Shown: positions 16,333 through 24,621 of the stretch, one piece after another
Numbering within the stretch: the first letter of the stretch is position 1
Layout: every line of letters starts with the position of its first letter
Source: Caulobacter vibrioides
GTDB lineage: Bacteria > Pseudomonadota > Alphaproteobacteria > Caulobacterales > Caulobacteraceae
Direction: 5' to 3'
DNA: 64,000 nucleotides
NCBI RefSeq assembly: GCF_002310375.3
Contig: NZ_CP023315.3
Location: 3,410,001-3,474,000, forward strand
The notes under the pieces: model-generated
What the model saw: the letters and a program-made list of their open reading frames with translations, nothing else
What the model was told of the DNA's origin: nothing
The model's database searches: none
Position numbers and translations under genes: made by a program

Positions 16333-17043
16333 ATGGACGGTTTGTTGACCATCGGCGCGATCCTGGCGCTACTTCTGTTGGCTGGCGGCGCGATCGCGCT
16401 CTTGGGCGGGCGCGGCGCCGTCTCGTTCCGCTGGCTTCTCGCGGCGGCGGGGTTAGTGCTGCTCAATGACGCCCTGCTGACCCGGGTCTATCACCTGGCG
16501 CCGGACCTGATCGGCGGCGACTGGAACTGGCAGGGCAAGCTGGCGGCCCTGGCCGCGACCCTGGCCCTGGCCGCCCTGCCCATCCTTGGCTGGCGTGCGA
16601 GCGGCCTGACCTGGCGCCAGGCTGATCTCAAAGGACCGCTGATCGTCGCCGGCCTGTATGCGCTGCTGTTCGTCGGACTGGCCCTGGCCTTTCCCAACGA
16701 GCCTGCCAACGCCGAGACCCTGGCCTTCCAGCTGACCATGCCGGGTCTTGAGGAAGAGGCGTTCTATCGCGGCGTCCTGCTGCTGGTCCTCGACCGCGCC
16801 TTCACCGGCCGGGTGCGCTTCCTGGGCGTCGACTGGAGTTGGGGCGCGGCCCTGTCCTGCGCCCTGTTTGGCCTGGCGCACGCGTTCGGCGTCTCCAAGG
16901 GCGAGGTCTCGTTCGAGCCGCTCGTCTTCGCCCTGACCGCCGGTCCCTCGCTGATCGCCGTCTGGGTTCGCCTGCGCACGGGAAGCCTCCTGCTGCCGGT
17001 GCTGATGCACAACCTGGGCAACGCCGCATCGCTGGTGCTCTGA
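16333..17043 (+). CDS. CPBP-family intramembrane glutamic protease
   Basis: A 236-residue polytopic membrane protein with the CPBP (Abi/CaaX-type) signature: GLEEEAFYRGVLL (EExxxR) near residue 140, FGLAHAFG (FxxxH) near 180 and LMHNLGN (HxxxN) near 228. About seven hydrophobic helices are visible. Family members cleave membrane proteins or prenylated peptides, or act in bacteriocin immunity. It lies directly after the membrane-anchored AraC regulator and may be co-transcribed, so that regulator is a possible substrate; this is conjecture. Confidence 0.85.
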   Translation: MDGLLTIGAILALLLLAGGAIALLGGRGAVSFRWLLAAAGLVLLNDALLTRVYHLAPDLIGGDWNWQGKLAALAATLALAALPILGWRASGLTWRQADLKGPLIVAGLYALLFVGLALAFPNEPANAETLAFQLTMPGLEEEAFYRGVLLLVLDRAFTGRVRFLGVDWSWGAALSCALFGLAHAFGVSKGEVSFEPLVFALTAGPSLIAVWVRLRTGSLLLPVLMHNLGNAASLVL

Positions 17044-17136
17044 AAGCCGGGCGGCATTGTCACCGGAACAATGTTTCGGTTGCCGTGGCGCGGGGCTGGG
17101 CGCAATCGGAGGACGACCACCGCCGATGGAGCGTCC

Positions 17137-18033
17137 ATGCCCCAAGCCGCCCTGCCGCTGCGCCATTTCCTCTTGGCCCTGGCCGTGGTGGCGGTGTGGG
17201 GGACGAATTTCGTGGTCATCCGCATCGGCCTTGATCACCTGCCGCCGCTGCTGTTTGCGACCCTGCGCTTTTCGATGGTGCTGTTGCCGATGGCGTTCTT
17301 CGTCAAGCGACCAGCCGTGTCGTGGGGCAACCTCGCCGCCTATGGCGTGGCGATCGGCGCGGGGCAGTTTGGTCTGCTGTTCATGGCCATGAAGGGCCAC
17401 ATCTCGCCGGGCCTGGCCTCGCTGGTGGTGCAGACCCAGGTGTTCTTCACGATCGGCATGGCCATGTGGATCAGCCGCGAGCGGGTGCAGGGTTTCCAGG
17501 TGGTGGCGCTGCTGCTGGCCGCCTCGGGCATCATCCTGATCGCCGCGCACGGCGGCGGCTCGGCCACGCCGCTGGGCGTCACGCTGGTGCTGCTGGCCGC
17601 CGCCAGCTGGTCGGCTGGCAATATTGTCGCGCGCCAGGCGGGCGCGGTGAACATGCTGGGCTATGTGGTCTGGGCCAGCCTGTTCTCGATCCCGCCGCTG
17701 TTTGCGATGTCGCTATGGCTGGAGGGCTGGCCCGCCATCGTCAAGGGCGTGACCGAAGCCGACGCCCTGACCTGGGTCGCCGTCGCCTGGCAGGCCGTGG
17801 GCAACACCATGTTCGGCTACGCCGCCTGGGGCTGGCTGCTGGCCCGTCACCCCGCCGCCACAGTGACCCCGATGGCGCTGCTGGTGCCGGTGTTCGGCAT
17901 GGGCGCCTCGGCCCTGCTGCTACACGAGGCCCTGCCCGCCTGGAAGCTGATCGCCGCAGCCCTGGTGCTGACAGGCCTGGCGGTGAACATGCTGTGGCCG
18001 AAGGTGCGGGCATGGCGAGCGGCGGCGGCCTGA
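17137..18033 (+). CDS. EamA/DMT-family transporter
   Basis: A 298-residue drug/metabolite transporter with about ten transmembrane helices as two EamA repeats. The first repeat starts VVAVWGTNFVVIRIGLDHLPPLLF with the family's W-G-x-N/S-F pattern; the second ends TPMALLVPVFGMGASALLLHEALP near residue 248 (the conserved loop before the last helix). The start MPQAALPL at 17137 leaves a normal cytoplasmic tail; a start at 17071 would add 22 basic residues without a ribosome site. The export substrate (amino acids or metabolites) is not predictable. Confidence 0.85.
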   Translation: MPQAALPLRHFLLALAVVAVWGTNFVVIRIGLDHLPPLLFATLRFSMVLLPMAFFVKRPAVSWGNLAAYGVAIGAGQFGLLFMAMKGHISPGLASLVVQTQVFFTIGMAMWISRERVQGFQVVALLLAASGIILIAAHGGGSATPLGVTLVLLAAASWSAGNIVARQAGAVNMLGYVVWASLFSIPPLFAMSLWLEGWPAIVKGVTEADALTWVAVAWQAVGNTMFGYAAWGWLLARHPAATVTPMALLVPVFGMGASALLLHEALPAWKLIAAALVLTGLAVNMLWPKVRAWRAAAA

Positions 18034-18047
18034 GGTCCCAGTTTCGG

Positions 18048-18155
18048 TGTCATCCCGGAAGCCTCGCAGAGGCTATCCGGGACCCAGGGGTTGCAGAACG
18101 CCGTGCTGGCCGCCCCTGGGTCCCGGCTCTTCGCTACGCTTCGGCCGGGATGACA
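18048..18155. repeat. Palindromic intergenic repeat, family A
   Basis: TGTCATCCCGG (18048-18058) and CCGGGATGACA (18145-18155) are exact complements enclosing inner arms GACCCAGGGG/CCCCTGGGTC. Very similar to 34007-34115, including the segment AAGCCTCGCAGAGGCTATCC. Confidence 0.85.
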
Positions 18156-18219
18156 CAGTTTGATTTGACCTCCCCCGCGTAAACCACCCGACCCTCCCGT
18201 TCAAAACAGGGAGATCGCC

Positions 18220-19359
18220 ATGCCAAAGCCGTTCGAGGTGAACTGGAGCCGCGAGGCGGTCGACAAGGTGCTGGCTCAGGTCCGCGCCTATGAGTTCCCG
18301 CCCGCGCCAGAGGGCGGCGGCTGGGGCTATGGCTGCGACGCCGATTTCCTGAAGGACCTCTGCGCCTATTGGACGGGCGGCTTCGACGTCGGCGCGGTCC
18401 AGGCCAACCTCAATCGCTTCCCGCAGTTCACCGCCACCATCGAGGATCTGGACGTCCACTTCGTCCACGTGGTCGGCGAGGCCGGCGGCAAGCGGCCGCT
18501 GCTGATCACCCATGGCTGGCCCGGCAGCCACTTCGAGTTCTGGGACGCGATCGAGCCCCTGGCCTTCCCCTCGCGCCACGGCGGCGATCCGGCCGACGCG
18601 TTCGATCTGGTGATCCCGTCGCTGCCGGGCTTCGGCTTCTCAGTCAAGCCGAGGCGGCCGCTGGGCCAGAGAGCCACCGCGCGCCTGTTCAACACCCTGA
18701 TGACCCGCGAGCTGGGCTACGAGACTTACCTCGCTCAAGGCGGCGACTGGGGCGGCCTTGTCACCTCGTGGGTGGGCCTGGATCACGCCGCGCATGCGAA
18801 GGCCATCCACCTGAACATGATCGGCCTGCGCCCCGCCGGTCCGCCCACAACCCAGGAAGAGATCGACTGGATCACCGGCTTTGGCGCCCAGATGGACCTG
18901 TGGGGCGCCTATTTCCGCCTGCAGGCCAGCAAGCCGCAGTCCGTCGCCTGGCTGGGGGCCAGCAACCCGGTCGGTCAGGCCGCCTGGATCCTGGAGCGCT
19001 TCCATGACTGGGCCGACCTGTCGACAAAGCCGTTCGAGCAGGTGTTCAGCCGCGACCAACTGCTGACCAACCTTATGATCTATGTGATGACCGGCAGCTT
19101 CACGACCGGCGCCTGGTACTATCGCGCCATGCTGGAGGAAGGCGGGCCGGTGCTGGCGCAGGGCCAGCGCTGCGAGACGCCCACCGCCTTTGCCAACTTC
19201 CCCGGCGAGAGCATCTACAAGCCCCCGCCCCGTTCATGGGCTGACCGCGCCTACAACATCACCCGCTGGAGCGAGATGCCGCGCGGCGGCCACTTCGCCG
19301 CGATGGAGGAGCCCGGGCTGTTCGTCGACGACGTGCGGGCGTGGGCCAGAGCGCTTTAG
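18220..19359 (+). CDS. Epoxide hydrolase (EHN/alpha-beta hydrolase)
   Basis: A 379-residue epoxide hydrolase of the microsomal type. The N-terminal EHN domain (KPFEVNWSREAVDKVLAQVR, then FPQFTATIEDLDVHFVHV) precedes an alpha/beta hydrolase fold. Key sites are ITHGWPGS (oxyanion HGxP, near residue 107), the nucleophile elbow AQGGDWGG (Asp near 182) and the catalytic His in GGHFAAMEEPGLF near 361. These residues match hydrolytic epoxide opening. It is followed 24 bp later by a GFA-family gene on the same strand. The substrate is unknown. Confidence 0.9.
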   Translation: MPKPFEVNWSREAVDKVLAQVRAYEFPPAPEGGGWGYGCDADFLKDLCAYWTGGFDVGAVQANLNRFPQFTATIEDLDVHFVHVVGEAGGKRPLLITHGWPGSHFEFWDAIEPLAFPSRHGGDPADAFDLVIPSLPGFGFSVKPRRPLGQRATARLFNTLMTRELGYETYLAQGGDWGGLVTSWVGLDHAAHAKAIHLNMIGLRPAGPPTTQEEIDWITGFGAQMDLWGAYFRLQASKPQSVAWLGASNPVGQAAWILERFHDWADLSTKPFEQVFSRDQLLTNLMIYVMTGSFTTGAWYYRAMLEEGGPVLAQGQRCETPTAFANFPGESIYKPPPRSWADRAYNITRWSEMPRGGHFAAMEEPGLFVDDVRAWARAL

Positions 19360-19383
19360 ATTTCTGATCGGAGGGGAAACGCG

Positions 19384-19788
19384 ATGAGCAAGATCACCGG
19401 CGGCTGCCTGTGCGGCGAGATCCGCTACGAGATGGAGGGCGTGTTCAACGTCGCCGTCTGCCACTGCCGCGAATGCCAGTATGCGTCTGGCGGCGGGCCC
19501 AACTATATCGCGCTGGTCCCCGCGCCGGCGTTCGCCTTCACCAAGGGCGAGCCCCGTCGCTACACGCGGCCCGGCGGCAGCGGCCAGGCGGTGACGCGGA
19601 TCTTCTGCGCGGACTGTGGCACGCCCTTGGCGTCGGAGATCGCCATGCCCGTCGTGGCGGTGAAGCTCGGCGGTCTCGATGATCCGGCGCCCTACAAGGC
19701 GGGCGTATCGATCTGGACGTGCGAGGCGCAGCCGTGGCATCCGATCGACACCGCCGCACCGGCTTTCCCGAAGAACCCCTCAGGCTGA
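19384..19788 (+). CDS. GFA-family zinc protein (Gfa/CENP-V fold)
   Basis: A 134-residue protein with the GFA domain: GGCLCGEIRYE at about 7-17, CHCRECQ near 27-33 and FCADCGTPLAS near 77, giving the seven cysteines that bind two zinc ions. The founding member was described as a glutathione-dependent formaldehyde-activating enzyme, but many homologues have no proven activity. The stop codon shares its A with the ATG of the downstream threonine aldolase, so the two are translationally coupled and probably co-transcribed. Confidence 0.9.
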   Translation: MSKITGGCLCGEIRYEMEGVFNVAVCHCRECQYASGGGPNYIALVPAPAFAFTKGEPRRYTRPGGSGQAVTRIFCADCGTPLASEIAMPVVAVKLGGLDDPAPYKAGVSIWTCEAQPWHPIDTAAPAFPKNPSG

Positions 19789-20819
19789 TGACCCAGACCG
19801 CGCCCCGCTACGATTTCGCATCCGACAATGTCGCCGGCGCCATGCCCGAGGTGATGGAGGCGCTGATCGCGGCCAATGCGGGGACGGCCTCGGGCTATGG
19901 GACCGACCACGTCAGCCGGGCCGCCGCCGATCGCATCCGCGCGGCGCTGGACGCCGACGCGCAGGTGCGGTTCACCGCCTCGGGCACGGCCGCCAACGCC
20001 TTCGCCCTGACCTTGCTGGCCGCGCCGCACGAGGCGGTGCTGGCCCATGAGCACGCCCACATCTGCACCGACGAGACCGGCGCGCCGGGGTTCTTTGGCC
20101 AAGGCGTCGGCCTGATCGGCTTGCCCGGCGCCTCGGGACGGATCGAACTTTCGGCGCTGGAAACAGCCCTTGCGCGCCCTGAGGTCTCGTATAACCAGCC
20201 CGCCAACGCCCTGTCGCTGACCACCGCCACCGAATACGGGACGGTCTATTCGCAGGCCCATCTGGCCAGCCTGATCGCGCCGGTGAAGGCCAAGGGCTAC
20301 GGCGTCCACCTGGACGGCGCGCGGCTGGCCAATGCGGTGGCCGCGGGCTTTGACCTGAAGAGCGTCGCCAGGATGGGCGTCGATATTCTGGTCATGGGCG
20401 GCACCAAGGCCGGCGCGACGCCGACCGAGGCCGTGGTGTTCCTGAACCCCGACCACGCGCGACGCCTGGATGCACGCCTCAAGCATGCCGGCCAGTTGAT
20501 CTCGAAGGGCCGCTACCTGGCCGCCCCGTGGCTGGGCCTGCTGGACGAAGACGGCGGAACCGGTCCCTGGGCCGCCCGCGCCGCTCACGCCAACGCCATG
20601 GCGCAAAAGCTGGCTGCGCTGATGCCCTTCCCGATCCGTCACCCGGTCGAGGCCAACGGCATCTTCGTCGAGATGGACGAGCCGACGTTGGAGCGTCTGC
20701 GCGGCGAGGGCTGGTTCGTCTATCGCTTCCTGGACGGCACGGTGCGCTTCATGTGCTCGTGGGCCACGACGCCCGAGATGGTCGAGGACCTGGGCGCGGC
20801 GCTGAAGCGGGTGGCTTAG
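19788..20819 (+). CDS. ltaE: Low-specificity L-threonine aldolase
   Basis: A 343-residue PLP enzyme of the beta-eliminating lyase/threonine aldolase group. The start motif YDFASDNVAGAMPEVMEALI, the HEHAHICTDETGAPGFF segment near residue 87, GVHLDGARLANA near 175 (PLP-binding Asp/Arg region) and ILVMGGTKAGATPTEA near 201 with the PLP lysine are all family hallmarks. It cleaves L-threonine or L-allo-threonine to glycine and acetaldehyde. The ATG overlaps the preceding stop (TGATG). An in-frame start 69 bp earlier lies inside the GFA gene and is rejected. Confidence 0.92.
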   Translation: MTQTAPRYDFASDNVAGAMPEVMEALIAANAGTASGYGTDHVSRAAADRIRAALDADAQVRFTASGTAANAFALTLLAAPHEAVLAHEHAHICTDETGAPGFFGQGVGLIGLPGASGRIELSALETALARPEVSYNQPANALSLTTATEYGTVYSQAHLASLIAPVKAKGYGVHLDGARLANAVAAGFDLKSVARMGVDILVMGGTKAGATPTEAVVFLNPDHARRLDARLKHAGQLISKGRYLAAPWLGLLDEDGGTGPWAARAAHANAMAQKLAALMPFPIRHPVEANGIFVEMDEPTLERLRGEGWFVYRFLDGTVRFMCSWATTPEMVEDLGAALKRVA

Positions 20820-20919
20820 ACGAGCGCAAAACATCCTTGAGGTTTGCTTTGAGGACGATACATTTAAAGTTGTACAAGCGCCCTCATTCCCAATCGCTTG
20901 GGTTTTTGATAGTTTGCCC

Positions 20920-21186
20920 ATGGCCACCCTGCTGCGTCACGGCAAGGTTCGGATCGTCATCTATTCGGAAGACCACCGACCAAGCCACGTGCATGTCGTT
21001 GGCGTCGACAAGGCGGCCGTCCTGCAATTGAACTGCCAAGAAGAGCCGCACCCCCACGGCCCCTTGGCGCTTCGGGAGAACCACGGCTTCACGGCGCGGG
21101 AGCTGCGGCCGATCATCGAGCAGGTTGAGGCCAATCTCACCCTGCTCTGCGCCGAGTGGAAACGGGTGCATGGCGATTACCGATGA
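20920..21186 (+). CDS. DUF4160 domain protein
   Basis: An 88-residue protein. IVIYSEDHRPSHVHVVG near residue 13 is the DUF4160 signature, and ELRPIIEQVEANLTLLCAEW ends it. The family is usually found next to a DUF2442 gene, as here, and such pairs have been proposed as toxin-antitoxin-like modules. The start could also be the TTG at 20914. The 17-bp overlap with the next gene supports co-translation. The upstream 100 bp is less GC-rich than its surroundings, which fits a mobile module. Confidence 0.75.
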   Translation: MATLLRHGKVRIVIYSEDHRPSHVHVVGVDKAAVLQLNCQEEPHPHGPLALRENHGFTARELRPIIEQVEANLTLLCAEWKRVHGDYR

Positions 21187-21580
21187 TGACATCGACGTGG
21201 CGACCAAGCGGGGCGAGGCCCTGACGGCGGAGCGGCCTCACGTTGTCGCGGCCCGGTACGACGCCGCCCGCGGCATGATCGAGATCGCCTTGGCGAACGG
21301 CGCGATTTTCAGCTTCCCGCCACGTCTCGCCCAAGCGCTGCAGGGCGCGACCGTGGTTCAGTTGAAAGAGGTTGAGGTCGTCGGGGCGGGGACGGGACTG
21401 CACTTCCCCTTGATCGACGCCGATCTCTACATCCCCGCCCTGATCGAGGGCGTGTTCGGCTCCAAGGCCTGGATGGCGGCGCGGCTCGGCCAAGACGGCG
21501 GACGTGTTCGCAGCGAGCGCAAATCCGCCGCCGCACGCGCAAACGGCAAGCTGGGCGGACGGCCGCGAAAGGCGAGCTAG
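21170..21580 (+). CDS. DUF2442 domain protein
   Basis: A 136-residue protein. The region VVAARYDAARGMIEIALANGAIFSFPPRLAQ (about 24-54) followed by VQLKEVEVVGAGTGLHFPLIDADLYIPALIEG fits DUF2442, a short family partnered with DUF4160. The C-terminus has an added basic tail (RSERKSAAARANGKLGGRPRK) that looks nucleic-acid binding. The chosen ATG overlaps the DUF4160 gene by 17 bp; an earlier in-frame ATG at 21125 lies deeper in that gene. The gene is convergent with the GGDEF-EAL gene. Confidence 0.75.
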   Translation: MAITDDDIDVATKRGEALTAERPHVVAARYDAARGMIEIALANGAIFSFPPRLAQALQGATVVQLKEVEVVGAGTGLHFPLIDADLYIPALIEGVFGSKAWMAARLGQDGGRVRSERKSAAARANGKLGGRPRKAS

Positions 21581-21590
21581 ATCCCCAACG

Positions 21591-23789
21591 TCACGCAGCT
21601 TCGACGCGGGCATCCGCCGCGTCCGCCTGCGGGACAGGCGGCTCAAGGCGACCCAGCGTCGAAACGGGCGGGGCGTCGTCGTGACGGACATCCACCCCCA
21701 GCATCTTGGCGATCTCGTTGGCCGGCGCCGGACGGCTGATGAAGTAGCCCTGGATCTCGGCGCAGCCTTGGCTGCGCAGGGCGTTCAACTGCTCCAGGGT
21801 CTCGACACCTTCCGCCGTGGTGGTGACCCCCATCGAGGCGCCCAGGTCCAGCACGGCCTTGATGATGGCCATGGCGTCGCTGTCGTGCAGGATGTCGCGC
21901 ACGAAGGTCTGGTCGATCTTGATCTTGTCGAACGGGAAGCTGCGCAGATAGCTCAGCGAGCTGTAGCCGGTGCCGAAATCGTCCATCGAGATCCGCACGC
22001 CCAGGGCTTTCAGGTCGTGCAGCATGGTCATGTTGGCGGCGTTGTCCTGCAGCAGGACCGACTCGGTGATCTCAAGCTCAAGGCGGTTCGCCGACAGGCC
22101 CGACGCCGCCAGGGCCGAGACCACCGTGCGCACCAGACCCCGGTCGCGGAACTGCGCCGGCGACAGATTCACCGCCAGACGCACATGCTCGGGCCATCCG
22201 GCGGCCTCGACGCAGGCGCGGCGCAGGACCCATTCGCCCAGCTGGACGATCAGGCCGATCTCCTCGGCGAGGGGAATAAAGTCGGCGGGCGAAACCGTGC
22301 CGCGCTCCGGATGTCGCCAGCGCAGCAGCGCCTCGCAGCCCGTCACGCGCTCGTCGCCCAGGTGATAAAGCGGTTGATAGAACAGCTCGAACTCGCCGGC
22401 CTGCAGGGCCCGGCGCAGATCCAGCTCCAGCGCGCGACGCGCCTGAAGTTGCTCGTCCATGGCGCGTTCGAAGAAGTGGTAGGCCCCGCGCCCATCGGCC
22501 TTGGCGCGGTACAGGGCCATGTCGGCCTTTTTCAGCAGTTCGTCGGCGTCCTCGCCATCGGTCGGCGCCAGGCTGACCCCAACGCTGGCGCCGATCACTA
22601 CGTGCTGTCCCTGGAGATCGAACGGCGCAGCCATGGCCTCGACGATCCGCGCGGCCAGGCGCGTGGCGCCGTTCGCGTCGTCCAGCCCCGTCTGCACCAC
22701 GGCGAACTCGTCGCCGCCCAGGCGTGCGACGGTGTCGCCTTCGCGGACGCAGCCGCGCAGGCGTTCGGCGGCGATCTTCAGCAACGCATCGCCCAGCGGG
22801 TGACCCAGGGTGTCATTGACGGTCTTGAAGCGGTCCAGGTCCACGAAGTGCACCGCCAGGGCGTCGCCCTTGCGGTCCCGCCGCGCCAGGGCCTCGCCGA
22901 GATGCTTCTGGAACAGCACACGATTGGGCAGTTCGGTGAGCGGATCATAGTGCGCCAGACGCGCAATCTGCGCTTCAGCGCGCTTGCGCTCGGCGATGTC
23001 TTCGGAGACGCCCAGCAGATATTCCGCGTGACCTTCGGCGTTCAGCAGCGCGATCTTCTTGGTGCGCAGGATGGCGATGCTGCCATCCTTCCGCGGCACG
23101 TGGTCTTCTTCAACGACCCGCACCTCACCGGAATCGAGCACGGCGCGGTCACGCTCGCGATACAGCGCAGCCAGTTCCGCGTCATGGATGTCGGCGTCGG
23201 TCTTCCCGATCACTTCGTCGCGCTTGTAGCCCAGCGTCTTTTCGCCCGCGCGGTTGAGCAGGACATAGCTGTGATCGTCAGCGCGCTTGACGAAGACCAT
23301 CGCGGGCATGGCTTCGACGATGCCGGTCATGAAGGTCTGTGCGCGTTCAACCTCGGCCTTGGCCACCGCAAGGGCCTCGACGCTGCGGCGGTTGGTTTCG
23401 TTGGCGGCCTGCAGGAGCCCCAGAACCGTTCCGACGCCCAGATATCGGCCGTCCTCGGTGACGATGAAGCCCCGCAGCAGATCAGAGGCCCGATACGAAA
23501 GACTGTCGGTCGTGAAGTCGGCCAGCGCCATCTCGGCGTCCACGACCAGCGGCTCGCGGTCCATCAGGGTCGAGATCGGCCGGTTGGCGTAGAGCGCCCG
23601 ACCGTACTCGGCCGCCATCCGCAGGAAGAAGGCGTTGCGCTCGACCAGGCCGATGGGGCGGTTCTCGGCGTCCAGAACCGGAATGATGAGCGTGTCAGGC
23701 TCCTCGCGGAACCGCTCATACAAGGCCTTGCCGAGGTGGTCCTCGCGCGCCGGCTCCAGGAAAGAAACAGTGTCCCGCAGGGTGAACAT
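21591..23789 (-). CDS. CBS-PAS-GGDEF-EAL cyclic-di-GMP protein
   Basis: A 732-residue soluble signalling protein. Residues about 20-130 look like a CBS pair, followed by a PAS domain (about 150-265, with YVLLNRAGEKTLGY and HAEYLLGVSEDIAERKRAE). The GGDEF domain (about 280-440) keeps LGGDEFAVVQ and the EAL domain (about 460-710) keeps EALLRW, NLSPAQF, LEITES, DDFGTGYSSL, KIDQTFV and AEGVET. Both active sites look complete, so it could make and break c-di-GMP or switch between the two. The start MFTLRDTV follows GGAGG at 8 bases spacing; a GTG 18 bases earlier is less likely. Confidence 0.9.
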   Translation of the reverse strand: MFTLRDTVSFLEPAREDHLGKALYERFREEPDTLIIPVLDAENRPIGLVERNAFFLRMAAEYGRALYANRPISTLMDREPLVVDAEMALADFTTDSLSYRASDLLRGFIVTEDGRYLGVGTVLGLLQAANETNRRSVEALAVAKAEVERAQTFMTGIVEAMPAMVFVKRADDHSYVLLNRAGEKTLGYKRDEVIGKTDADIHDAELAALYRERDRAVLDSGEVRVVEEDHVPRKDGSIAILRTKKIALLNAEGHAEYLLGVSEDIAERKRAEAQIARLAHYDPLTELPNRVLFQKHLGEALARRDRKGDALAVHFVDLDRFKTVNDTLGHPLGDALLKIAAERLRGCVREGDTVARLGGDEFAVVQTGLDDANGATRLAARIVEAMAAPFDLQGQHVVIGASVGVSLAPTDGEDADELLKKADMALYRAKADGRGAYHFFERAMDEQLQARRALELDLRRALQAGEFELFYQPLYHLGDERVTGCEALLRWRHPERGTVSPADFIPLAEEIGLIVQLGEWVLRRACVEAAGWPEHVRLAVNLSPAQFRDRGLVRTVVSALAASGLSANRLELEITESVLLQDNAANMTMLHDLKALGVRISMDDFGTGYSSLSYLRSFPFDKIKIDQTFVRDILHDSDAMAIIKAVLDLGASMGVTTTAEGVETLEQLNALRSQGCAEIQGYFISRPAPANEIAKMLGVDVRHDDAPPVSTLGRLEPPVPQADAADARVEAA

Positions 23790-24048
23790 TGATACGCCTC
23801 CACTCACGCGAGGAGGAGGCCTGCGCCGACCTAACGGCGTGCTAATGACCCAGTTTGAGGACGCGAATTTCGCGAAAACTTCACAACGCCGTCACAGTGC
23901 TTGCAGGGGCGTTTACGGATCGCGCTCGATACTCTGAATTATGCTTAACGACAGGTATCCAAACCGCCCCGCGCGCTGAATACCTCAGGCTCCTGACGGC
24001 CCCCCGCGATCTGGACCTTGGCGGTCTCCGGGAAGGTCAGGAGAAGGG

Positions 24049-24414
24049 CTAGTCGCGCTCCCGCTCCTCCTTGGCGTCGCCCAGCAGGATCTGGCCGCCC
24101 CAGCTGACCACGCCGGTGACGACGGCCGCCAGGATCCCCGCCCACAGGCCACGAACCGTCAGGCCGTCCAGCATCCAGGCCACAAGGCCGATCATGCCCG
24201 CGTTCACCACCAACAGGAACAGGCCCAGCGTCGCCAGGGTGAGAGGAAAGGTCAGCAGGGTCACGATCGGACGCACCACCGCATTGACGATCCCCAGCAG
24301 CAGGCCCGCGATCAGCAGGGTCTTCCAGCCGTCGGCCGTGACGCCCGGCACGATCTGGGTCGCCAGCCACAGACCAAAGGCGGCGATCAGCAGGCGAAAG
24401 ATCAGACGGAACAT
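24049..24414 (-). CDS. Phage-holin-4-like (PF04020-type) small membrane protein
   Basis: A 121-residue protein with four hydrophobic helices (LIFRLLIAAFGLWLATQIV, TLLIAGLLLGIVNAVVRPIV, LATLGLFLLVVNAGMIGLVAWML and LWAGILAAVVTGVVSW). The sequence NAVVRPIVTLLTFPLTLATLGLFLLVVNA is typical of the conserved YvlD/phage holin 4 superfamily, widespread in chromosomes and not evidence of a prophage. A short charged tail (KEERERD) ends it. Function is unknown, possibly envelope related. Confidence 0.85.
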   Translation of the reverse strand: MFRLIFRLLIAAFGLWLATQIVPGVTADGWKTLLIAGLLLGIVNAVVRPIVTLLTFPLTLATLGLFLLVVNAGMIGLVAWMLDGLTVRGLWAGILAAVVTGVVSWGGQILLGDAKEERERD

Positions 24415-24621
24415 GTGACGCGACTCCCTCGTTTCGGGGAGCAGATTGGCGCAAGCGTGAGCGGGATCAAGGCGCGCTGAATGTCCGAGTTGGCAACTGG
24501 GGCATTACAAATGCGTTACGCCCCTTCAAACCGCCACATTGCGAACTATCTAGTTCCTCGTGTGGGGGATGATCGCGCGCGATTGGCGAGCGGATCCGCA
24601 CGCAAGGGGATATGAAGTACG

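Noticed and set aside
21504..23792. A 762-codon plus-strand open frame opposite the GGDEF-EAL gene
   Set aside because: High-GC antisense shadow with no domain, low-complexity composition, and intact motifs on the other strand.
24049..24414. Possible prophage because of a holin-like gene
   Set aside because: The family is a common chromosomal membrane protein, and no lysin, integrase or structural gene lies nearby.
24415..24621. Assigning sigma-32 and housekeeping promoters upstream of rpoH
   Set aside because: Several weak candidate boxes exist but none has both hexamers at a convincing spacing, so none was listed.
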